A stretch of DNA of 5,352 nucleotides from Pseudomonadota bacterium (GTDB lineage Bacteria > Pseudomonadota > Alphaproteobacteria > Acetobacterales > Acetobacteraceae). The stretch's first letter is position 1; each line of letters begins with the position of its first letter. The notes beneath the pieces are model-generated. The model saw only the letters and a list, made by a program, of their open reading frames with translations, searched no databases and had not been told where the DNA came from. Shown piece by piece: positions 1 to 5,352 of this stretch. The stretch spans positions 1 to 5,352 of the forward strand of contig JAJZCS010000163.1 in NCBI GenBank assembly GCA_021829055.1, given 5' to 3'. Made by a program: the position numbers and the translations under genes.

Positions 1-1664
1 CACATACGTGAGCGTGCATCGAGGAGGGGAACGTCGACCAAACGCATGTCAAAGGGTACAAGGGTCAACGTTTCAAATTCCAGAAAGGGTTTAGCAGCAG
101 AAAGCGCGGCTTCGCGAACGAGAAGAAGGTTTTCCAGTCGGATGCCATACCGATCTTCCCGATAGCAGCCAGGCTCATCAGAAAGAATCATTCCAGAAGC
201 GAGTGGAACCGGTTTTCCGGTACGGTGGAACGCGACAGGACCTTCGTGAACAGACAGGTATGAACCAACACCGTGACCGGTCCCGTGATCGTAATCGAGA
301 CCAGCGTCCCAGAGCACCGTCCGAGCGAGTGCATCAAGCATTGGGCCGCTCGTGCCCTCTGGAAACCGCGCGCGAGCCAGCGCGATATGGCCCGCGAGAA
401 CTCGAGTATAGCATTCACGCACGTCTGATGGCGGGGTGCCCGGACCAGTCCAAAGCGTCCGCGTAACATCAGTCGTGCCGTCAGGGTATTGCCCTCCGGA
501 ATCGATGAGATAAATTTCATTGCGGCGAATTGGCCGATTGGTGCTGTCGTTTGCATGATAATGAACGATAGCGCCATGTTCGCCGGCAGCCGAGATTGAT
601 GGAAAGCTCTCACTACGAAATTCCGGTGCGGTGGAGCGGAACTCGAGCAATTTCGCAGCGGCTGACATTTCGTCCAGTCCCTCTGTGGGAGCTTCGGCAG
701 TGAACCAAGCCAAAAACTTGCACATCGCGACCGCATCGCGTCGATGCGCGACGCGCGCTCCTTTCCGCTCCACGCTGTTTTTTATGGCTCGCGGCAAGAC
801 GCAAGGGTCATAACCAAAAACAACACTTGCGCCAGCCTCACTGAGGATTTGCATATAACGAATAGGAGCAGTGGCGGAATCAATGCGAACACGCTGCCCC
901 TGCAATGTCGAAAGCGAGCGGACCATCGACTCGCGCGGCACAACCGTAACATCATGTCCAAGATGGGCGCGAACAGCATCGTTGAGTTTTAATGGATCGA
1001 CATACAGCTCTGCCGAGCCGTCATTGCGCAGCAATGCGGTAGCCAGCAGAATCGGTGTATAGGGCAAGTCACTTCCGCGTAAATTGAGAAGCCAAGCGAC
1101 AGCGTGAGGATCTGTCAACAGGACGGCATCCACTCCTTCGGAGCCAATGGCGGCGCCGATGCGCGCGCGCTTGTGCTCCGCGGACTCACCAGCGAATTCC
1201 AACCCATGCAGCCGTGCTGGTGCGGGATACGGCTTCGGACGGTTTTCCCATAGCGTGTCGATCGGGTTCGCGATCGCTGCGAGCGCAATTCCGGCTTTAG
1301 AAAACTTTTCGATTGTCTCCGCGCTCATCAGCCAGGGATCGTAACCAATGCACGCACCCGGTGGCGCATTGGCGCGCAACCATTCCACGGGACTCATATC
1401 CGCAATGCGAACCCGCTCCCAGATCAACGGGTCGATCTGTTGAGCCAGTTGTATCATGTACCGCCCATCTGAGAATACTGCTGCACGATCGGGCAGAAGG
1501 ATCGCGAGGCCGGCACTACCGGTAAAACCCGTCAGCCACGCCAGACGTTCGTCGGAAGGTGAAACGAATTCTCCGAGGAACTCGTCGTTCCGTGGCTGGA
1601 TAAAGCCATCGAGATCGCGCTCCCGTAGTATGCCGCGGATCGCCTCGGCGCGGGTTGGCTCCAT
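1..1664 (-). CDS. pepP: Xaa-Pro aminopeptidase (aminopeptidase P, family M24B, long form), C-terminus cut off by window edge
   Basis: Metallopeptidase that removes the N-terminal residue from peptides with proline in second place; probably cytosolic, as no signal peptide or membrane segment is seen. Translating the minus strand from ATG at 1664 gives 554 codons without a stop, ending two bases short of the left edge. Two creatinase-like N-terminal domains (about 5-135 and 155-305) precede the pita-bread catalytic domain (about 310-515) and the start of the M24 C-terminal region (from about 525, FLEFETLTLVPFD). The five expected metal ligands are present: Asp388 (LIDSGG), Asp399 (TDVTRT), His464 (GTGHGVG), Glu497 (SDEPGCY) and Glu511 (IRLEN). 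His368 (IVHYH) and His473 (VHEGP) match conserved active-site histidines. Family members of this form have roughly 590-620 residues, so about 45-50 are missing. The cut codon starts TG and would be the conserved Trp after the LL motif. The start fits the family N-terminus (SDERLAWLTGFTGSAG at 37-52) and has a ribosome binding site; a frame stop lies near 1720. The symbol is by family; E. coli PepP is a shorter relative. Confidence 0.95.
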   Translation of the reverse strand, partial: MEPTRAEAIRGILRERDLDGFIQPRNDEFLGEFVSPSDERLAWLTGFTGSAGLAILLPDRAAVFSDGRYMIQLAQQIDPLIWERVRIADMSPVEWLRANAPPGACIGYDPWLMSAETIEKFSKAGIALAAIANPIDTLWENRPKPYPAPARLHGLEFAGESAEHKRARIGAAIGSEGVDAVLLTDPHAVAWLLNLRGSDLPYTPILLATALLRNDGSAELYVDPLKLNDAVRAHLGHDVTVVPRESMVRSLSTLQGQRVRIDSATAPIRYMQILSEAGASVVFGYDPCVLPRAIKNSVERKGARVAHRRDAVAMCKFLAWFTAEAPTEGLDEMSAAAKLLEFRSTAPEFRSESFPSISAAGEHGAIVHYHANDSTNRPIRRNEIYLIDSGGQYPDGTTDVTRTLWTGPGTPPSDVRECYTRVLAGHIALARARFPEGTSGPMLDALARTVLWDAGLDYDHGTGHGVGSYLSVHEGPVAFHRTGKPVPLASGMILSDEPGCYREDRYGIRLENLLLVREAALSAAKPFLEFETLTLVPFDMRLVDVPLLDARSRM

Positions 1665-1671
1665 TGCATCA

Positions 1672-1677
1672 TCCCTT
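1672..1677 (-). promoter_or_regulatory. Ribosome binding site of the aminopeptidase gene
   Basis: AAGGGA on the minus strand lies 7 bases before the ATG at 1664. Two other ATG triplets directly upstream (GATGATGCA) are out of frame with the long reading frame, so this site supports the ATG at 1664 as the start. Confidence 0.65.
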
Positions 1678-1702
1678 ACTAAACCAATCAATAACTTTAA
1701 AA

Positions 1703-1732
1703 CGAATAAGCCACTTTTCAGAAAGTGACCAA
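1703..1732 (-). promoter_or_regulatory. Possible sigma70-type promoter for the aminopeptidase gene
   Basis: On the minus strand TTGGTC (1732-1727) and TATTCG (1708-1703) are separated by 18 bases, about 40 bases before the start codon. Both hexamers match the consensus only partly (TTGaca-like, TATaat-like). It is proposed because the gene is 625 bases from prmA and probably needs its own promoter; by sequence alone the match is weak. Confidence 0.2.
1712..1727. repeat. Small inverted repeat upstream of the aminopeptidase gene
   Basis: CACTTT (1712-1717) and AAAGTG (1722-1727) form a perfect 6-base inverted repeat around the tetraloop TCAG. It lies between the two candidate promoter hexamers, where an operator could sit. 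It could equally be a chance hairpin; six bases is short and there is no T-run that would make it a terminator. Confidence 0.3.
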
Positions 1733-1817
1733 GATCTTACGGCGTTGAGCCAGTACCCGCCATCCTAACGATACTCCAACGTTTACAATCGTGCGCCTAT
1801 CTTGAGTTGTGACCAGA

Positions 1818-1895
1818 TTACTGACATCGAAACAGTCTTGCCAAAATATAGACCCGTGCTTTGGGCGTTTCTAGGTAGAAGGTTAAGCCTCTCAT
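1818..1895 (-). CDS. Doubtful 25-residue small reading frame with a good Shine-Dalgarno sequence
   Basis: ATG at 1895 opens 25 codons ending in TAA (1820-1818). The peptide starts MRGLTFYLETPK, continues with a basic and hydrophobic tail (ARVYILARLF) and ends RCQ. TGGAGG at 1911-1906 lies 10 bases before the ATG, the best Shine-Dalgarno-like sequence in the intergenic stretch. It ends about 150 bases before the aminopeptidase start, a position where a leader peptide could sit. I recognise no family, and a frame of this size is common by chance, so I list it only as a candidate. Confidence 0.12.
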   Translation of the reverse strand: MRGLTFYLETPKARVYILARLFRCQ

Positions 1896-2219
1896 GGTTT
1901 GAAATCCTCCAGGCCTAGCGCCGTGTCACGCCGCTACAAACTGCCAAACGCTTACCCACCCCAGACATGAATATCAGATCAAGCAACGCCTCGAGCGCGC
2001 CGCTTTCCATTTATAAAAGCGGTTAGCTAAGCCATGCTCCACAAGATTGCCTCTCTACTCAGGATCCTCCCTATCTATACCTAACGCTGCTGTGCCTAGC
2101 GCACACATTGGATACGACCCTTCCTCACAACAGATCGCCGACGCCAATCATGCTGTCACGATCCGTCAACACACGCAGCCTAAGAGCAACACTTGCATTG
2201 AACCAGCCGCAATGCCTTT

Positions 2220-2248
2220 AATGGCGCCATTCCGGTTTTAGGCCGAAT
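2220..2248. repeat. Palindrome and imperfect hairpin downstream of prmA
   Basis: AATGGCGCCATT at 2220-2231 is a perfect 12-base palindrome. Overlapping it, 2229-2248 can form a hairpin on the minus strand: ATTCGG and CCGGAAT around a 7-base loop, with one bulged G. It lies about 40 bases after the prmA stop, where a terminator would be expected, but no T-run follows, so it is not a standard intrinsic terminator. It could stabilise the 3' end of the prmA transcript, or mean nothing. Confidence 0.25.
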
Positions 2249-2289
2249 TGAATCAGTGTCTCAGGGCACGAAAATCCACAATCCAAACA

Positions 2290-3180
2290 TCACCGTGGCC
2301 CCTTCTGGAGTGCAAGTGTGGTCCACGCGCCAATACGGATACGATCACGGAGCCACAGACCATGCCGACGATGGGCCGTGAGCACGAAACGCTCCTGACT
2401 GCAAAGTAGGCCTGACAAAATGGCAACCCCCCCCGGAGCCAGATTCATGGCCAGTTCATGTGCCATAGCTGCAAGCGGGCGAGCAAGAATGTTAGCAAAG
2501 ACTAAATCATAAGGCCTTTTATGACGGATAATTTTGTTCCTCCAGCCATTTCCCCTTATAACGTGTACGAAAGAAGCTACGTTATTATGTGCCGCGTTCC
2601 GCGCCGCCACGCTCACCGAACGTTGATCGATGTCGCTGGCTAGAACTCTGCGAGATAACAGCTTGGCAGCAGCGATCGCCAGAACGCCAGAGCCCGTACC
2701 TAAATCCAACATACGGCACCGCTTCTTTCCGCGCGACATACGTTCGAGCGCAAGCAGGCATCCTCGTGTTGTTTCGTGTTCGCCAGACCCGAAAGCGAGG
2801 CCGGCATCCAGCCTGATGTCAATTCGCCAACCAGACGGCTTGGATTTAATATGGCTTCCCTGAATTACAAAATGGTTCCCAATGATTTGCTCTGGGAAAC
2901 CGGCAAACGAACGTGCTAGCCAGCCTCCCGCCGGAAGAGTACTGCGGTCAAGCGGAGGCGAAATGCCGCTCATTTCTTCAGCAAGCGCCAACGCAGCAGC
3001 AAGGTCGGATTCTCGCTTTCCCGGCTCACGCAAGCCTTCAACGATCCAGGCTCCAGCCATCTCATCAAAGAAAAAACTGACTGCACAGCAACAAATCTCG
3101 AGTGCAGACTCGAAAACTTCGAGTGCCTCAGCCGGCACGACAACAGTAATCCTCTCGAGTTCGTCGATACGCCGGTCCAT
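2290..3180 (-). CDS. prmA: Ribosomal protein L11 methyltransferase PrmA
   Basis: S-adenosylmethionine-dependent enzyme that trimethylates lysines and the N-terminus of ribosomal protein L11 in the cytosol. The 296-residue length is complete for the family. The N-terminal third (about 1-110) is the poorly conserved L11-binding part. The methyltransferase domain follows: FGSGEHETT at 130-138, the SAM-binding loop LDLGTGSG at 158-165, the acidic residue after strand 2 (SDID, 182-185), and the signature FANILARPL at 228-236. The last stretch, with LAPGGVAILSGLL and GAWTTLAL, is typical of alphaproteobacterial PrmA. It starts 10 bases after the helicase stop and is probably cotranscribed with it. 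Two oddities: three adjacent cysteines at 30-32 followed closely by FFF (36-38), where I would expect no such cluster; and a run of eight G bases in codons 249-252. Start ATG is supported by the ribosome binding site and the N-terminus. Confidence 0.95.
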   Translation of the reverse strand: MDRRIDELERITVVVPAEALEVFESALEICCCAVSFFFDEMAGAWIVEGLREPGKRESDLAAALALAEEMSGISPPLDRSTLPAGGWLARSFAGFPEQIIGNHFVIQGSHIKSKPSGWRIDIRLDAGLAFGSGEHETTRGCLLALERMSRGKKRCRMLDLGTGSGVLAIAAAKLLSRRVLASDIDQRSVSVAARNAAHNNVASFVHVIRGNGWRNKIIRHKRPYDLVFANILARPLAAMAHELAMNLAPGGVAILSGLLCSQERFVLTAHRRHGLWLRDRIRIGAWTTLALQKGPR

Positions 3181-3184
3181 TTTT

Positions 3185-3189
3185 TCCCT
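3185..3189 (-). promoter_or_regulatory. Ribosome binding site of prmA in the helicase-prmA gap
   Basis: AGGGA lies 4 bases before the prmA ATG and directly next to the helicase stop codon TAA (3193-3191). It fills almost the whole 10-base gap, which fits translational coupling of the two genes on one transcript. Confidence 0.6.
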
Positions 3190-3190
3190 G

Positions 3191-5352
3191 TTACCTAACC
3201 TGTTCGATGTAGCTTTTTAAAACACACTTATTCCCGGCACGATCAAAATCAATGGTAACGCGATCACCATCCAGGTCGCGTACAATCCCGTAACCGAACT
3301 TCTGATGGAAGACACGCGAGCCGGGAGATAAGTCGTCGGAATCACGAAGTGATTTAGACGTATGACGTCCATTTGTGCTGCCATGCGCGACAGGAGCACG
3401 CTCGTCTCTTAAATATGATGAGACAAAAGGAGATTCTCCGGACTTAAATAAAGTCGTTCCTCCAATCGTACAAAATTCAGCTGGCAGTTCCTCAGTAAAA
3501 CGGCTCGGTATACTCGATTGCCAAGTCGCGTAAATGCGGCGGTTTGCACAATGCGATATGATCAGCCGGTGCCGAGCACGCGTGATCCCGACATAAGCAA
3601 GGCGACGCTCTTCCTCAAGGGCTTTTGCACCTCCCTCATCGAGCGCTCGTTGATTTGGGAATACACCTTCCTCCCAACCTGGGAGAAAGACATTGTTGAA
3701 TTCCAGACCTTTAGCGGCGTGCAGTGTCATTAGCGCAACACGGTCTCCTGCAGCCGTCTCGTCGTTCTCCATAACAAGAGATACGTGGTCGAGAAAACCT
3801 TCAAGAGTTTCAAAATCCGCAAGCGCTCGGCCCAACTCCTTCAGGTTTTCCAAACGACCTGCAGCATCCGGCGACTTGTTCTCGTTCCACATTGCGACAT
3901 AGCCACTTTCATTGAGGATCGCAGAAAAAGCTACAACGTGGCCTTCCCCCAAAAAAATTCGCTTCCAATTCTCAAAGTTTTCCAATAGCTCACGTAACGC
4001 GTCGCGCGCCTTGCCACGCACACCACCGTCCATGATGACATGCAACGCCGCCTCGGTGAGCGACACGCAATCAGAGCGCGCGCGTTCACGAAGGCGGCGT
4101 AACGCTGTGTCACCGATCCCCCGCTTAGGTACATTAACGATACGCTCGAACGCGAGGTCATCAGCCGGTCGAGCAAGTACACGCATGTATGCGATCGCGT
4201 CCCTAATCTCCGCACGCTCGTAAAAGCGCAATCCGCCGATAAGCCGATAAGGCAAGCCGATCTGGATGAATCTCTCTTCGAAAGCACGGGTCTGAAAGCC
4301 AGCACGGACGAGCACGGCGCATTCCACCAATTTCTCGCCCTGATCACGTAAAATTTCAATGCGACCGGAAATGGCCCTAGCCTCTTCATCGGAATCCCAA
4401 AAAGACAGAATCTCAACCTTGTCTCCACCGGCTTCGGCATGACCAGAATGGAGAGTTTTGCCGAGGCGGGACTGGTTGTGGGAAATGAGATTAGCTGCCG
4501 CCGCAAGTATCGGCACAGTCGAACGGTAGTTTTGTTCAAGACGAATGATTTTGGCGCCAGGAAAATCAGTTTCAAAGCGAAGAATGTTTTCAATCTCGGC
4601 GCCGCGCCACGAGTAGATGCTCTGATCATCGTCACCGACACAGCAAACATTCTTGTGCGCCTGAGCTAGAAGACGCATCCAGTAATATTGGATTGTGTTT
4701 GTGTCTTGATATTCGTCAACAAGAATATAACGAAACGCGCGATGATAGGCGGCGAGTACATCTGGGTCGCGCTTGAGCAAATCTGTTGTAAGCAGCAAAA
4801 GGTCACCGAAGTCGACGGCATCTAGCGCCTGCATGCGTTCCTGATAGGCGGCATAGAGATCGCGGGCTGACGCGGCTCCCCAGTCAAGATCCTCAGACTG
4901 GGACACCTGGCCAGGCATCAATCCACGATCTTTCCAGCGCTGAATTGTCCCGATTAACCCTTGGGGCGGGAAGCGTTTCACGTCCATCTGGCGGGCTTCC
5001 ATTACCTGTTTAAGTATTCGCAGCTGGTCGTCCGGATCAAGAATCGAAAAATGAGCGGTTCGTTTGGCACGACCGGCATGGCGGCGAAGCATGCGCGCAG
5101 CCAGCGAATGAAAGGTGCCAAGCCACAGCCCATCAGCAGGTCGTCCAATCAGGACTTCGATACGCTCCCGCATTTCGCGCGCCGCTTTGTTAGTAAAAGT
5201 GACGGAAAGTATCTCGTTGGGAAGTGCCCTTCCCGTGAGCAGAATATGAGCAAACCTTGTGGTAAGAACACGGGTCTTTCCTGTTCCTGCTCCAGCAAGA
5301 ACCAGAACAGGCCCTTCGGTTGTTTCAACAGCCTCCCGCTGCACGGTCTCCT
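3191..5352 (-). CDS. uvrD: ATP-dependent DNA helicase UvrD/PcrA, N-terminus beyond the window
   Basis: Superfamily 1A 3'-5' DNA helicase acting in nucleotide excision repair, mismatch repair and clearing of stalled forks or RNA polymerase. Numbered from the GTG at 5344, the visible protein has 717 residues: motif I AGAGTGKT (17-24), Ia TFTNKAAREM (49-58), GTFHS (76-80), II DEYQ (210-213), III GDDDQSIYSWRGA (237-249), IV QNYRS (271-275), V LMTLHAAKGLEF (538-549) and VI YVGITRAR (584-591). Subdomain 2B fills about 370-530. Residues about 674-714 (PGSRVFHQKFGYGIVRDLDG and following) are the Tudor-like C-terminal domain, which in PcrA/UvrD binds RNA polymerase. The true start lies off the right edge: the frame stays open to 5352, and the QREAV at the visible start is the end of the Q motif, which in homologues follows an LN pair and more residues. 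GTG at 5344 is therefore an internal valine, although AGGAG stands just before it. Whether to call it uvrD or pcrA is a naming choice; Rep lacks such a Tudor tail. Confidence 0.96.
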   Translation of the reverse strand, partial: ETVQREAVETTEGPVLVLAGAGTGKTRVLTTRFAHILLTGRALPNEILSVTFTNKAAREMRERIEVLIGRPADGLWLGTFHSLAARMLRRHAGRAKRTAHFSILDPDDQLRILKQVMEARQMDVKRFPPQGLIGTIQRWKDRGLMPGQVSQSEDLDWGAASARDLYAAYQERMQALDAVDFGDLLLLTTDLLKRDPDVLAAYHRAFRYILVDEYQDTNTIQYYWMRLLAQAHKNVCCVGDDDQSIYSWRGAEIENILRFETDFPGAKIIRLEQNYRSTVPILAAAANLISHNQSRLGKTLHSGHAEAGGDKVEILSFWDSDEEARAISGRIEILRDQGEKLVECAVLVRAGFQTRAFEERFIQIGLPYRLIGGLRFYERAEIRDAIAYMRVLARPADDLAFERIVNVPKRGIGDTALRRLRERARSDCVSLTEAALHVIMDGGVRGKARDALRELLENFENWKRIFLGEGHVVAFSAILNESGYVAMWNENKSPDAAGRLENLKELGRALADFETLEGFLDHVSLVMENDETAAGDRVALMTLHAAKGLEFNNVFLPGWEEGVFPNQRALDEGGAKALEEERRLAYVGITRARHRLIISHCANRRIYATWQSSIPSRFTEELPAEFCTIGGTTLFKSGESPFVSSYLRDERAPVAHGSTNGRHTSKSLRDSDDLSPGSRVFHQKFGYGIVRDLDGDRVTIDFDRAGNKCVLKSYIEQVR

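Larger units (their letters stand above)
1665..2289. other. Intergenic stretch of 625 bases without a convincing gene
   Basis: The stretch between the prmA stop and the aminopeptidase start has stops in the frames I translated and no open frame above about 75 codons. The longest (plus strand, 2017-2241; earliest usable start TTG at 2047) has no recognised product as a whole and no clear ribosome binding site. I looked for a tRNA (T-loop and D-loop signatures occur singly but without matching stems), an intrinsic terminator with a T-run, and long direct repeats, and found none. Weak items inside it are the inverted repeat at 1712-1727, the 25-codon frame at 1818-1895, the palindrome and hairpin at 2220-2248, and a faint transposase-like trace at 1912-2094 on the plus strand interrupted by TAA at 2014. 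A gap this long between genes of a compact neighbourhood may be the scar of a lost gene or element; that is inference. Confidence 0.6.

Noticed and set aside
203..466. Plus-strand frame of 87 codons rich in Arg, and similar plus-strand frames over the three genes
   Set aside because: They are antisense shadows of strongly conserved minus-strand genes and have no ribosome binding sites or recognisable domains.
188..979. Apparent break-up of the aminopeptidase region into several short minus-strand frames (188-736, 613-804, 782-979), suggesting a pseudogene
   Set aside because: Codon-by-codon reading from ATG 1664 gives one open frame of 554 codons down to position 3; the short frames lie in other phases. 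The gene merely lacks a stop inside the window.
2010..2060. GCGGTTAGCT near 2019-2028 as a tRNA D-arm
   Set aside because: No acceptor, anticodon or T-arm stems can be formed around it on either strand.
2047..2241. Plus-strand 64-codon frame, part of which (VTIRQHTQPKSNTCIEPAA) faintly recalls the MEPRA region of CoxL/xanthine dehydrogenase large subunits
   Set aside because: The match covers under 20 residues, lacks the conserved Arg after EP, and does not continue on either side. The same frame also yields a transposase-like reading, which shows how easily such short likenesses appear by chance.
3931..4650. 239-codon frame on the minus strand inside the helicase gene
   Set aside because: It is a +1 shadow of the helicase with arginine- and serine-rich, unstructured composition and no family likeness, and the helicase frame accounts for the sequence.
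5342..5344. GTG at 5344 with AGGAG just upstream as the helicase start
   Set aside because: The frame remains open to the window edge, and starting here would cut off most of the Q motif that the family needs; the spacing of AGGAG to GTG is also only 3 bases. The GTG is most likely an internal valine codon.

Overview
This looks like a chromosomal housekeeping segment from a bacterium, most likely an alphaproteobacterium. That placement rests on the resemblance of PrmA and the long-form aminopeptidase P to alphaproteobacterial proteins (Rhodospirillales/Acetobacterales come to mind, but I cannot settle the family by eye), and on the helicase, prmA, aminopeptidase order, which I know from that class. 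Base composition is roughly balanced. All three genes lie on the minus strand, so the window reads right to left.

Layout in transcription order. At 5352-3191 is a UvrD/PcrA-type superfamily 1 DNA helicase. It lacks its extreme N-terminus, which lies beyond the right edge, but carries motifs I to VI and a C-terminal Tudor-like domain. After a 10-base gap, which holds the ribosome binding site, prmA (3180-2290) encodes the complete 296-residue ribosomal protein L11 methyltransferase; the two genes are probably cotranscribed. A 625-base stretch (2289-1665) without a convincing gene follows. Then comes a long-form aminopeptidase P of family M24B (1664 to the left edge), whose last residues are cut off. 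Its reading frame is open for 554 codons with all five metal ligands present, so it is intact as far as it can be seen and is not a pseudogene.

The three products do not share a pathway: one handles DNA repair and replication-transcription conflicts, one modifies a ribosomal protein, and one trims Xaa-Pro peptides. The link between them is conserved neighbourhood and, for the first two, shared transcription. The aminopeptidase has its own ribosome binding site and probably its own promoter in the intergenic stretch.

I found no undescribed system. The only unexplained part is the 625-base gap, which holds weak signals: a small inverted repeat near a candidate promoter, a 25-codon frame behind a good Shine-Dalgarno sequence, a 12-base palindrome, and faint traces of what might be a decayed transposase. 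No tRNA, rRNA, CRISPR array, intact mobile element or clear intrinsic terminator was seen.
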